Positions 26,701 through 41,200 of a stretch of 64,000 nt of DNA are shown in pieces. Below the pieces are notes generated by a model, which was not told where the DNA came from, made no database searches, and saw only the letters and a list, made by a program, of their open reading frames with translations. The DNA comes from Candidula unifasciata (lineage: Eukaryota; Mollusca; Gastropoda; Stylommatophora; Geomitridae), in NCBI GenBank assembly GCA_905116865.2, contig CAJHNH020006112.1:918322-982321 (forward strand), in the 5' to 3' direction. The translations under genes and the position numbers were made by a program. Position 1 is the first letter of the stretch, and the number at the start of each line of letters is the position of its first letter.

Positions 26701-29700
26701 TTCTTCTTTGCATTTGCCAGCTGTAAACTCCAGTGGACAGTTCTGGTTGGTCATCTACTTCTGGACTTTAGTCTTGTTCCAGGACTTCTTCTTCTTTGCA
26801 TTTGCCAGCTGTAAACTCCAGTGGACAGTTCTGGTTCGTCATCTACTTATGGACTTTAGTCTTGTTCCAGGACTTCATCTTTGCATTTGCCAGCTGTAAA
26901 CTCCAGTGGACAGTTCTGGTTGGTCATCTACTTCTGGACTTTAGTCTTGTTCTAGGACTTCTTCTTCTTTGCATTTGCCAGCTGTAAACTCCAGTGGACA
27001 GTTCTGGTTGGTCATCTACTTCTGGACTTTAGTCTTGTTCTAGGACTTCTTCTTTGCATTTGCCAGCTGTAAACTCCAGTGGACAGTTCTGGTTGGTCAT
27101 CTACTTCTGGACTTTAGTCTTGTTCTAGGACTTCTTCTTTGCATTTGCCAGCTGTAAACTCCAGTGGACAGTTCTGGTTGGTCATCTACTTCTGAACTTT
27201 AGTCTTGTTCCAGGACTTCTTCTTTGCATTTGCCAGGTGTAAACTCCAGTGGACAGTTCTGGTTGGTCATCTACTTCTGGACTTTAGTCTTGTTCTAGGA
27301 CTTCTTCTTCTTTGCATTTGCCAGCTGTAAACTCCAGTGGACAGTTCTGGTTGGTCATCTACTTCTGGACTTTAGTCTTGTTCCAGGACTTCTTCTTTGC
27401 ATTTGCCAGCTGTAAACTCCAGTGGACAGTTCTGGTTGGTCATCTACTTCTGGACTTTAGTCTTGTTCTAGGAGTTCTTCTTCTTTGCATTTGCCAGCTG
27501 TAAACTCCAGTGGACAGTTCTGGTTGGTCATCTACTTCTGGACTTTAGTCTTGTTCCAGGACTTCTTCTTTGCATTTGCCAGCTGTAAACTCCAGTGGAC
27601 AGTTCTGGTTGGTCATCTACTTCTGGACTTTAGTCTTGTTCTAGGACTTCTTCTTCTTTGCATTTGCCAGCTGTAAACTCCAGTGGACAGTTCTGGTTGG
27701 TCATCTACTTCTGGACTTTAGTCTTGTTCAAGGACTTCTTCTTCTTTGCATTTGCCAGCTGTAAACTCCAGTGGACAGTTCTGGTTGGTCATCTACTTCT
27801 GGACTTTAGTCTTGTTCAAGGACTTCTTCTTCTTTGCATTTGCCAGCTGTAAACTCCAGTGGACAGTTCTGGTTGGTCATCTACTTCTGGACTTTAGTCT
27901 TGTTCAAGGACTTCTTCTTCTTTGCATTTGCCAGCTGTAAACGCCAGTGGACAGTTCTGGTTGGTCATCTACTTCTGGACTTTAGTCTTGTTCCAGGACT
28001 TCTTCTTTGCATTTGCCAGCTGTAAACTCCAGTGGACAGTTCTGGTTGGTCATCTACTTCTGGACTTTAGTCTTGTTCTAGGACTTCTTCTTCTTTGCAT
28101 TTGCCAGCTGTAAACTCCAGTGGACAGTTCTGGTTGGTCATCTACTTCTGGACTTTAGTCTTGTTCCAGGACTTCTTCTTCTTTGCATTTGCCAGCTGTA
28201 AACTCCAGTGGACAGTTCTGGTTGGTCATCTACTTCTGGACTTTAGTCTTGTTCCAGGACTTCTTCTTTGCATTTGCCAGCTGTAAACTCCAGTGGACAG
28301 TTCTGGTTGGTCATCTACTTCTGAACTTTAGTCTTGTTCAAGGACTTCTTCTTCTTTGCATTTGCCAGCTGTAAACTCCAGCGGAAAGTTCTGGTTGTTC
28401 GTCTACTTCTGGACTTAAGACCTGTTTTTCAGAACTTGCATTTTGCATGCATATCCATTTTACAGATGTGGCTTACTTGTATGCAGATGATTGGTTTCTC
28501 ACCTCTTAGGCAGATGCCCTTAGTCTTAAAAGAAAAACCTCTTATGACATGCTTGCTAGGGAAGTAGTAGGTCTATTCTTGTTGCCCCCTAGTGGGTTCT
28601 CGGAACCCACACAGGGAGTTCCAAGGCTTAAGTTTGTGTGCAGACTACAGGTTCCTCATCTCTCAAGCAGATGGACTCAGACTTAGAAGAAAGCGTTGAT
28701 TCTATCCAAGCTGGCCAGACTCCCAGCTGGGAACCCATTTCTAGGATGACCATGCAGAGATGTAGTTAGGTGGACTAGTCTAAGCCCTGGTCCTGTGCAC
28801 CCCCATGTGTGGTTCAGATGGTTCACCACCGTCACAAAATCCGTGCCAAAAAAAAACATTCTTCTTTGGCACCTTTCCATCTTGTGGGCTGACACTGTCA
28901 CCAGCACAGTTTTCATCAAACTTCCTCTAGTGGCCTACATTAGGGATGTTTTAGACTAGAGTCGGCTACATCCCACATCTCTGCCCCACTCAGGGACAGT
29001 CTCTTGTCATAGACCTGTATGCAAAACTCATCTGTATGTGGTTAAGGCAAATATCTGCAACAGATGTGGTATTAAGTACATCAGTGAAACTAGGCAATGT
29101 CAAGCAGACAGGTTCAGGCATCATCTTTCTGGTGTGAAGAACGGCGCCCTCGGGTCAGTAGTTATGCATTTTAATTCTCAGCGTCCCTGGAGTGTTTTCG
29201 ACACGGAGGTTATGGTCACCAAATGTAGCCACACCAATAATAGTTTATTATAAGTCCATTGAGGACCATCTTATCTGGGTACTGATTCCCTCTTAACTAA
29301 GAACCTTAACATTCAACACAGCTTCATCTAATATTTTTAGGTAAAAACCCTTGCTGGCAATCCTCTTTCTGGCTAGTATTTACTTCCTGTATCACATTCA
29401 GAGTCTCTACTATGCAGTCCTGTCATGGATATTTCTTGGTGAGACCTCAGATAAGTGTTGCTCTGAATTCTTGTTTGTAACTGTAACATTTTCCAATTGT
29501 GTCATAAGATGATTAGCGATTTCTAGCCGCCATATCATTTATCATTTGTGATCCTGGTAATGTGAAGCTGACTCGTTCTACTTCTCATTCGGTTTGATTT
29601 TCTTCCATGTGTGGGTTAGCACCTCAGTATCCCACATAAAAATTACTAAATAAACAACTGGAATAGAGTAACCACTGTCTAGGAATAGTAAAGTTTTTTG

Positions 29701-32184
29701 TGTGTGTGGTTGTTTGTGATTTTACGAGGCTATTTAACATTCAGCAGTTTGCCCCTGCTTTCTGAATGTTCAGCTCTAGATATCCCTACCTAAACAAATG
29801 CAAGGCAGGCTGCTGCCAAACTGCCCGCAGATGGGATTAAACCCAGTTACAAATAAAGTGTGTTCGCAACAATTATTCCACAGATGGTATAGTACTGACT
29901 AAAATCAAGAAACCACTCTACTGGTACTTACCTATACACTGTTCTGTAAAACTCTTGCCACTGATGCAAGTCTCCAAGTGGACCACCATTTTCTGACTGA
30001 CGTCTGCTATTTCTTCCATGTTTCCCAGGAGAAAGGCCAGGTCAACGCCCCCAGGAGGTTTCTGTATTATAAAAAAATTAAAAAATGACTGGTGACCATC
30101 CAATAACCACAGAAATATGAATTTACAAAATAGGTGGCATTTCAAATGTTTCAGGTCTTGGAAATTAGGATAGGCAGATGAATAGGTAGCCTTTCATGGA
30201 AACACGAAAGGTTCTAGAAATGTGGATATATGGGGGGGAAAAGGTGGCATTTCACATGAAAGATTGAGGTTCTAGAAATGTAAATACACAGAATAAGTGG
30301 CCTTTTATTAAAACAAAGGCTCCAAAAATTAGGATGCACAGAATAGGTGGCATTTCAGGGAAATGGTTATAATCTGATTATGGGAAAAAAATACCATACG
30401 CCCTATAAGCTTAAGCATGGAAGAGTTCTTTTAAACTACTTTGAAGTTGTTTTATATTAGGGCTATCCAACTAAGTTTACACATAATTTGGAAAATGGGG
30501 ATCGTCATGGGCCAAAGGCCAGAGCCTCAGTATTGAAAAATCAATTCAGTTTAACCAACAATGATCCACGGGCCACTTGCTAGGCCTCTGCGGACCAAAT
30601 CTAGCCCTCGGGCCATCAGTTGAATAGCCCTGTTCTATTTCTTCTATCTGAGTGCTCTGATCACCCAATCTTCTTCTTTTTCTTTCTCTTCTTCTTCTTT
30701 CTCATCTTCTTCTTTTTCTTCTCCTCCATGTTCACTGGCTGTAATCTTTGGCGAAAGTCATAAAAGTCCTGGCTGTGCATTCCCTTTTGGACTTTTGTTT
30801 TTTTCCAGAACCTGAGGGCTGCCTGAACATCAGTTTTACAGACCTGGCTTATCTGTGTGCAGACTGTTGGTTCCCTCCCTCTCAGGCAGATGCTTTTGAA
30901 CTTCAAAGGAAACGCTGATCCTATCTACGCTGGCTAGACTCCTGGTAGGGAGGATGATCATGGAGACATGCAGACAGGTCATGATCCGTATCAGCCCTGA
31001 TGGTGCATTGCCACGCTGGCTCACCATCTCTACATCCCTGATCACCCAAACAAGGAAGATAAAATTGTATTTACTCTAAGCTAAGAAAACTAAGGGGCTT
31101 GCATGGTCTCGAGGCATGGTGTTCGCCTTGACTGCTGGAGGTTCCGGGTTCAGTCCCTGGTAAGGGCAAGGATTTTTTTCACGTAGATTTGGTCTTCTAG
31201 TAATTCCCCGTGGTCTCTGGGTAGTGAGATTGGACGCCGGTGTGCATTGTTGCGCATGTAAAAAAAAATCTCTTGGCAGTTGGAAATCGAAAAGAGTAGC
31301 CTAACGGCGCCGCCTAGGCAAAATTTTGAGTTAAAAATCTACCCAAAGTTTTTCAGGATCCTCGCCGGTGCTACAGAGTCTATGCACTGTGCTGAGCTTC
31401 TTCGGACCCAGACTTGAGTTAGAAGTAGAACAGAGCACTTATGGGTTACTACCCGTGTGCCATGATGTTGATCCGTTGTTCAAACCTCAAAGCTGAAAAA
31501 ACTACTGGTCAATTTGTCTGCAGGAAAACACAAAAGAAAAGGCATCAGCAATAACCAGGTGCACATGGGGACATGCGTAAGTGGCCGGGACTTTATACTA
31601 GACGAGGCCTGCATGGTCTCAAGGCATGGCATCCCCTTCAAGTGCTAGAGGTCCCGGGTTCAAGCCCCGGTGAAGGCTGGGATTTTTTCACGTGGACTTC
31701 TAGTAATTTCTCCTGGTCTCTGAGTAGTAAGCTCAGACACCCATGTGTATTGTTGCGCACGTAAAAAATCCCTTGGCAGTAGGAAATGAAAAAAAGAGTA
31801 ACCTAGTGACGCTGCTCAGACAAAATTTGGAGTTAAAAATCTACCCAAAGTATTTCAGGATCCTTGCCGGTGCTACGGAGTTTGTGCTGAGATTCTTCGG
31901 ACTCAGGTTTGAGTCAGAAGAAGCACGGAGCACTCATGGGTTACTACCCTTGTGCCATGATATTGAACCGTCGTCTAAACATAAACCCTATAATGAACTG
32001 AATAATTCAGTGGTATTTAACCCTGTCACCCCAAGAAAGCCAGTTTTCCAACTTCTATGGGTTACTGGTAACACAATGACTTTGGACAGTGGTCAATTTG
32101 CCTATATAACAGCTTTGGTAATGGGTGCAGCTGCCTAGTGTGCAGACATGGAGTATGATTACCACTCCCCCCCCCCTCCTCCCC

Positions 32185-32215
<31 letters not shown>

Positions 32216-35200
32216 AACTTGCAGACATATTACTTAAGAGTTTTAAAACAATTGAGTTTTGGATGTCATGGTGGAGTTAATAAAAACTTATGATGACGTC
32301 CCCTTGCTCACTGCTGCTGTGCCAACAAAATCCATTTTTCTGGTCAAAGAAAGGAAGGAAAGCAGTTTTAAAAAAAATCACAATAACTCTGAATATGAAA
32401 AATCTGTCCTTCAAGTGACTTGGAGCCGCAATAGCTAGCAGGTTTGCCTGTCTGATTAGTGGTCATAGGTTTCAACCCCTTGGATTTTTTTATAAAATCT
32501 GACCAAGACTCTAAATTTCCTCTGCTTCTTTTGTTCCTCTAGTTTTCTAGGTTAGAGTTTCTGAGAATTATAAGGCCCCTGCCGAAACTTCATTGCTCCT
32601 CTGTGTGTGCTTTTCTCCTTCCCATCTTTTTTAAGTTTTTTAGTCACATTTCAGTGGATTAATGTCTTAATACTAGCTTAACTTTTAAATATTTTGGAAG
32701 TATATTTTCAGAGAATGGGCGAATAGATCGGGAAAGAGAAACAAGATGCCAAAGAGCCAGTGCACTTATATAACAACTGACACCAATATTAAGACATCCA
32801 AACATAAGTATAAGCACCAAGAAACAGATTTTAAACAGCATATTCATATCAGCACAGCGCTACCAGTGTCAGACACGGACATTATCAAAGGCTAACTAAC
32901 CTATGTGAAATTAACACCTGTGAAATGAGATGCCTGAGAAAGGCTGCCAACTTAACCATCCGAGACATAGTTAAAAATGATATTATCAGACAGACTGTAG
33001 AAACGACACCATGCAGCAAAAACACTGAGAAACAGAAGATCAAATGGTCTGTCCATTTAGAAAGAATGCAGCCAGAACAACTACCAACGCAGGAACTACA
33101 CATAAAAGTGCAAGCAAGAGGCTGCCCTAGGAGAAGATGGATTGAAGACATTAAAGAGCTTCTACATCGACACAGAACGACAATAGCCATTGCTGCCCAT
33201 CAAGCAAGGGATCGCAAACTGTTCCTTCCCACAACCCTTAATGGCAGAAGTGGAAACTGATGATGATGATGACTAGCTTAACTGCAATCACCACAGTTCT
33301 TATCACTAACAAAACAAAGGAATAGCAAACAAACCTGCCCATCCATGAATGTCTCCAGACACAGCTGCAGGCTCAGCAGATAATCTTTCTCTGTGTCTAA
33401 GATCTCTTGAATCACCTTTGACCTCTGATCTCGTCTTTTCTCTTTCATTTCTGCTTCTCGTTTCTTCTCCTCCTCCTTTCGCTTCTCCTCCTCTTCAACT
33501 TGCTGGACTGCCAAAAGCCTGGCCTTCTCCAGTCGGGCTTCATGAGGGCTCAGGGCAAACAGGTTTTCTGTAGATAAGCATGGAGATAGTAAACTAACCC
33601 TGCTCACCTTTCATTTAAAAAAAAAAAACATTCAATAGCAATAGTGGCAGCCCCAGTAATGTAGCGATCAGCCTGCTGACTCAAAAGTCTTACGACGCAG
33701 ATTTTTCTTAAAAATTGACCGTGGCTCCCAGGTCAACCCAGCCTTAAATGGGTACTAGGTAATGACCTGGGAAGTAAAGGCGGCTGGAGTGACGTTAATC
33801 ACATCACCCATCAAGTACCGATTAGTCTATAAAAATATTAATAGCATCTTATGCCCAACACACCATTGGAATAAAAAGGGCGTCTGCACTGTTGTTGTTT
33901 TTTTTAATTATTTTTTTAACATATTTTTTATAGCAATAGCCATACAGGTGGAACATAACCTAGCCTTACATTAGACTAAGGTGGCGGTACTTTTCCAAAT
34001 GGATTCTTTGGTTTAAAAGGGGAGACTCATCATCATCATGTGCACTGCCAACTGGGGTAGGAGCTAATGCCTCTCCACAGATCACGATCCCTGGTTGCCT
34101 GGAACAGCTCTCTTGATGATATCCCTCCATTACCTCGTTTTAGCCGATCCAACATCATCTCTCTTGGTCTGCCTCTACCCCTTTTTCCACTGATCTTTCC
34201 AGTTGTCACGATGTTCTCCAATGTCTCTTTTCTCATTATGTGGCCAAAGAACAGTGTTTGACTCTTTTTTATTGTTGTATATAGAGATCTACTTTCAGTA
34301 ATCTCTTTCAAGCAATGGTTGTTAGTTACTCTGGCCGTCCAAGGTTTTCGTAACATTTGTCTCAGAAACCACATCTCTGTTGCTTCCAAATTTTTCTTAA
34401 TTTGATCAGTGACATTCCAAGATTTGCTGCCATACAGCAGAACAGGTTCTATGTAAAAGGAGACTGCCACCACATAAAACATCCCTAGAAACTCTCAATG
34501 TGGCTGCCCTGGAAGGCCTGTCGCTGGAACAAACCGAGAAACAAAGAGAGGAACTTGGTGTGGCAACATATGGATGTGAGTCATCGACATGTACTTAATC
34601 AGTGAAGGAAAAAAATGTGAATTAGTACAGAAAACATTTTTAGAATGCCTGGAACCAAGGAGAAGAGAAACATCAACATCCTGTATGATCTGAGCATCGA
34701 GGAGAATTGGCTCATAAGCAGCATCCCCTCCTGAAAGCTGGGGTATTCTGGCTTTGTCAAACCTCAGGATGGCCAAGAGAAAATGGTGATGGAGGGTACA
34801 GTTCACCGGGAACGAAATGGTGATGGGGGGTACAGTTCACCAGGAACAAAATGGTGATGGAGGGTACAGTTCACCGGGAACAAAATGGTGATGGAGGGTA
34901 CAGTTCATCAGGAACAAAATGGTGATGGAGGGTACAGTTCACCGGGAACAAAATGGTGATGGAGGGTACAGTTCACCAGGAACAAAATGGTGATGGAGGG
35001 TACAGTTCACTGGGAACAAAATGGTGATGGAGGGTACAGTTCACCAGGAACAAAATGGTGATGGAGGGTACAGTTCATCGGGAACAAAATGCAAAGGCAG
35101 ACCTACACCTCCTTCTCCTCAGTCTTCACCGGTTGTAAACCCTGGCAGAAAGTTCCGGCTGTTCGTCCACTCCCGGACTCTGGTCTCGTTCCAGAACTTG

Positions 35201-38200
35201 AGTTTTGCATGCACATATATTTTACAGATGTGGCTCATATGTATGCAGACTGATGGTTCATCATCTCTAAGGCAGATGCACTTCGACGGGAACTCCCCTA
35301 ATTAGTCCTTTTGTACGACATGCTTGTTAGGAAGGTGGGTTTATCCCCACCCCTCCCCAACAAAATACAGACCCGGAATCGACACAGGGAATTTCATGAA
35401 TCAAAACATTACAGCTCCCAACAAGTCATGTTTTGACAATTATTTCAATATTTAGCATGCAAACATATAAATCCCATGCATGTCTGTATAAGTACAGTAA
35501 GGATACACATATTTATACAATTCAAACACCACGAAAGAGATGCATAGAAGTGGGATTTTTTTTCTTCTGGTGGTATGCAACAGTACATGGTACCAGCATA
35601 ATTTTTTAAGCACCCCTGTTAGAGACACTTTGTGGTGAGTATCAGCATCTTTTGTTCTAGGAAAAAGCTCCGGATGAATATTTTATTCCATTTAAGAGTA
35701 ATATTGAAAATTTATTTTTGATACAGTTAAAACTAAGTAATCAGAAACTTATTATTAATAAAAAGGAAACAGTGTATCCTTTAAGCTGTAATAATCCAAC
35801 GAGGTAACAGGTGTACCCATGCAATAAGAGGAATTTTTTTTAATTTTAATTTTAAAAAATACCAAAACTGCTTGTATTTAACAGTTTTTGCAATGTGGGT
35901 GGGGTGGGGTCTTTGAGCCTGAGGATTTAGGACCGTGTGACTGCAGACTGTCCAGGCTAGGATTGTTTTCTTCGCCTCTGAAAGAAATAAAAAACCAAGC
36001 CCTTACTGAGGATTCGAAGCTGGGTCTCCCAAACAGGAGCCCAGCATTCGTATCCTTTCAGCCAACCATTGCTAAAAAAAAATTATTAAAATTAATTAAT
36101 TATTAAAATTGGAGAAATCCAACCGAATTGACAAAGAAGTTCCATCTGTTCATATCATCATCATAATCACCATTTAGCAGGTCCTTCACTGAAAGCTGAT
36201 CCAATGAAAGTCTGTCCAAAAGAAACCCATGTCCCTCACCAGCTCTCCTCCCTTGAGCACTTTCCGGCCTAAAGATATCTTACGCCTTTTGCCTACCTTC
36301 GTGCTGGTGGGATCCTCCACATCTTACATGGTACCATGCACTCACTGCTGTTCTTTCTAATCCACTATCGTGCCTGGCACTGCTAATGTGTTTCAGTTTC
36401 CAAGTCAAGGTGCAGCATACGCACCAACTTGGCTTCCATGATGAGTTTATTGAGCTAGTAATGTTGTAGCTTCCCTTTGCTTTCCCCTTTCCACATGGCT
36501 TTAAGCTTTAAGATTGCCTGGGCATGTGCTCCCTGCTCTATGACACTCTATCCTATTTAAATATCTTCTAAATGAATGTAAAAAGGTGGAAATAAATGCA
36601 CTTTTCCTGTGACAGCATACACATGTGAAACCTGAATCATTTCACAGAAACTGTTTGATATAAAATGTTACATAAGAATTCTTGGAAAGTCCTTCACGAA
36701 AAAGAAGAAAACACAAATATCCCTCTTTATCTAATCATCTAAGAAAATTGTCTCACAATAGCATGTGTCATAAAATGACATAATTCAGTGGTCTTTTCAA
36801 AGAAAACTGGCTTAAAATATCACTTTTCGTTGGCTCATAATATCATTTTTTGTTGGTTCATACTATCAGGTTTCATTAGCTCATATTATCATGTTTCATC
36901 AGTTGATATCATGTTTTATGTGCTCATATTATCATGTTTTATTGGCTAATATTATTATGTTTCATTGGCTCATAATATCATGTTTCTCTGGCTCATAAAA
37001 ATCAGGTTTCATTGGCTCATATCATTATTCACTGGCTCATAATATCATGTTTCATTAGCTCATAATATCATGTTTTACTGGCTGATAATTTAATGTTTCA
37101 TTGAGAAGTGTTCGCAACGCCTAAGCGGCAGATACCAACGAGGTTCACCATAAAGCGTCCAAAAATGTGCCGATACTCACCACAAAATGGTTATTACAGA
37201 AGCACTGAAAACATTATGCCTAAAAAATGTACCACCAGGAAAAAAAGACATGAGTATCATGCGTAACACAGAGATAAAATGAAGAAAAAAAAAAAGCAGT
37301 CACCTTTTAGACTGCGTTCCTCTTCCTGCAAGCCACACAACTGCCTCTCCACAAACTCTAGATGGTCTTTAGTTTCTGCTTCTTTTTCTTGACTATTCGC
37401 TCGGCTCAAGTTTTTTTGCAAGTCTGACTTGGTCTGTTCAAACTTCTATATGATGGAAACAAATTTCTATAAAGATTTTTCACTCACATAGAAGGACAAC
37501 CTGGTCTATATCATACCATTCTTCTTCTTCTTCTTTGTCTCATTCTTCTTCTTTTTCTTAGCGTTTACCGGCTGTAAACTCTGGTAAAAAGTTCTGGTTG
37601 TTCATCCACTTTTGGACTGAAGTCTTGTTTCAGAACTAGAAGTCTACAAGCACATCTATTTTACAGACCAATTATTAGCAAAGGAGTCCAGTCGGGATGC
37701 ATGTAATGCCATGAGCAACAAAACATCATGCAATCAAATATGAAAAAGAAAATTATAGCCATAATGAGTAATACACCCAAATAATGAAATCAAAATCCAA
37801 TCCTCAAATTCCAAGAATAATGCAGAATAAGAGAAACTTACTGATATTACAGAATGGATAACACAGGATGAAGCAGGCATGATGACAGCTGTACATGTCT
37901 TGATTACTTGACAGAGATGTTATCTTTCTCTGGACAGATTTGATAGCCCACAACAAAGTTCAAACAGAGGAACTCCATACAAGCATTATTAAACCTTTGT
38001 GACATGAATTCCATATAAACCTCTGTTATTTGAATTCCACATAAACATTAAAAACCTTTGTGACATGAATTCCATATAAACCTCTGTTATTTGAATTCCA
38101 CATAAACATTAAAAACCTTTGTGACATGAATTCCATATAAACCTCTGTTATTTGAATTCCACATAAACATTAAAAACCTTTGTGACATGAATTCCATATA

Positions 38201-41200
38201 AACCTCTGTTATTTGAATTCCACATAAACATTAAAAACCTTTGTGACATGAATTCCATATAAACATTATAAACTTCAGTAACATGAAATCCATTAAAATC
38301 TCTTATGAATTCCATGTAAACATTATAAATCTCAGTGACATGAATTCCATATAAACTTTATAAAACCTCATGACATGAATTCCATATAAACTATACAAGC
38401 TACTGTGAGATGAATTCCATACAAACATGGCTTCTGTGTTAAGAATGAGAAGTAGCACTGAAGATATCCGTAGTTGGTCTTATACTTGTTTAAGGAAAAT
38501 TATCAACAGCACATACATGTGCTGGAGTATGGGAAGCACACAATTATGTAGCAAATGTAACTTTATGGTTCAAGTACCCATATCTTCCAAGCGTCATTAA
38601 AATATCAATTTAAGCACTTCACCACAATAGAGATAATTGAAATCTAACTTCACCACAATATCACAATCTAAAATCTTTCATTACAATATGAAACATCTAA
38701 AAACTAACTTCATTACAATAGAACAATTTAAGGATTTCCCCACAATATCATCTAAAAACTAACTTCACCACAATATCACAATCTAAAAAATATAACCTCA
38801 TTACAAAATGAAACATCTCAAAATAACTTCATTACAATATCACAGCCTAAGAACTGCACCACAAAAAACCTTCAAACTTGAATCAAGTCAAAATAAGCTA
38901 TCAGTTAATGTGCCCCAAAAAGTAAGCAGTTTAACTTCAGTACCATTTGCAAAATCTAACAATCTACAAATGTTATAAAGGAGAGTTCTTTGATGGATAG
39001 CAGATGGAAACAGATGTGGACAACCTAAGCAAACCTGGAGAAGGACAAGAGACAGGGAAATGAAAGAATGTAAAATGACATGGGATATTACAGACAGAAA
39101 AGCAGCAGACTGGCAGAAACGAAGAGCACTTGTGGATGCCTTATGTGTCAACATTGATCAGAAGAGGATACAGACAGAATATACACAGAGCATAAAGGAA
39201 GAAGTTCTCTAACTGGCCTTTCGTGTATGTTGCTTGCCCAGCTGAATAACCCCACTGTCTCATTAACAACACACACAGAGTCATTTATTATGTTCACAAG
39301 TAAGAGAATGTCTGCGTGTGCTGGAGTGTCTGTTGTGTGTACAAAAAGCAGACACCAGTGATTCTCAACTTTTGGTGGAAGCCACAATAGTGTGAATCTG
39401 GAAGATTGCAGAGGAGGCAGGAACAAAATATGTTGGTCTCTTTCTGATGTGTGTCCACCATAAAGTGGCAGGAACAGAATATGTTGGTCTCTTTCTGATG
39501 TATGTCCACCATAAAGTGGCAGGAACAGAATATTTTGGTCTCTTTCTGATGTGTGTCCACCATAAAGTGGCAGGAACAGAATATTTTGGTCTCTTTCTGA
39601 TGTGTGTCCACCATAAAGTGGCAGGGGAACTAGCATGTTCCCATGATGTAAACAGCTATTCAATGCTTGTGTAGATATTACTGGTAGGGTTTCCAATTTT
39701 GAACAGGTCAAGGGAAAGGAAAAAGATCAAGAGAGAAAAACTTACTGTGTTGTAGGCAGGATGGTGTGTTCAGTTAACCCAAAAGACACTTTTCAAGATC
39801 AGATCTGTTTAGAGTTCACCGGCCGTAGTAAACACAGGTGCAATGTTCTGGTTCTGTTTACCTAGTGGACACTGGTCTCATTGATCTTGTTGCAAAGCAT
39901 GACTGTTACTTGTCTCTCAGGTAAATGAATTTCAACTTCAAAGGAAACATCCCTAATTAGTCAATTAGTCGCATTTTACGAAACTTTGGTTTTGAGAGGA
40001 GGGGGATGTCTATTCTTTTTTTTTTTCTGTTTTCTTTAAATTATGCGCAGAACACACACAGAGATGAACTTAGTAAGGATACAGAAATTCTTCTTTGATT
40101 ACCTTAGCTTGAGAAGACACTAGTAATCACGTAACTGCAGTTCCAACTTCACAGCAAACAGGTCACCCCACAGTTGCTTTATTCGTGTGCCAATGAAAAC
40201 CACACTGAATACCCATCACTGTCCTTTGTGGGAGAAACCATTGTGGGGAGGGGAAAAAACTGATGCAGACTGCAGTCTCGGCAAAGCCAGTAGCATATAC
40301 ACGTTATATATGCATTAGGCAGTCGTCAGAAGCACCAACACCAATAGTCCAGTACTAGATGTGCAAGCAAAACTTCTAAAACAAGACCAAAGTCCAGAAG
40401 TGGAAAAACAACCAGAAATTTCCTCGGGACTTTACAGCCAGGGAACGCTCCGCTGAAGATCTGATGATATAAATGCACTTAAATCCTCAGTTACAAAACA
40501 GCAGTCATCTTTTCTCTTCTGCATTTACCCAACACTCAATTCTTCCGGGGAACCAGTCGGCTAGATTACTATTGTAACATATGTTGTCCCACATGTGTTA
40601 TTAGTTATGAGTAAAGAGTCCATATTACAGTACTCGTGATATTCCCATAAGGACTTCATCTCCACCTTCAGCAGCGAGTGCAGAGTTCTAATTCTGAAAG
40701 TGCCAGTACCAGTCTGATAGTATGTCCATCTCGCCCCTTCCCTGAGTGTTGAGTGTCGGCCAGATACCCCAGTCACTCCAAGCTGCACCATTCTCCCCAG
40801 ACCGTGATGATCCATTTGTGCCTCTCTATCTGTGCCTCTGCACTATTTACTCACTCCCAAAGGGTCTTTACAACAAATAGCTCATGCATCAGTTTACCAC
40901 CAAGCAGAATCAGCCAATCTGTCTGCCTGCTCATTTCCCAACACACGCGCATGCCCTGCAGAAAATATCCAAAGGATACAAACTATGCAGGACCTCTGAA
41001 GCGATGCTTGCCCCACAGCATAGAGCATACCTATTCTAGGTGTGCATTTGCATGCCTCTTGTTTACCTTCACAGGCCTTTAAATTTTCCTTCTAGTATAC
41101 AAACTAAACCTTCAACACTGTAGTCCAGAGAAATACTGTTTTGAGAACCACTGAGCTGGACTACTACTGCAACATCTGTTGCCCCAGATGGTGTGACATT

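Noticed and set aside
25579..28374. Series of 63-64-codon open frames of near-identical sequence
   Set aside because: Produced by the 85/88-bp tandem array; frames cross two units and end at the same stop each time.
39148..39711. 187-codon minus frame with a 17-residue repeat
   Set aside because: 51-bp tandem repeat of four units plus unremarkable flanks. No splice sites or phase fitting DNMBP, no recognised domain.
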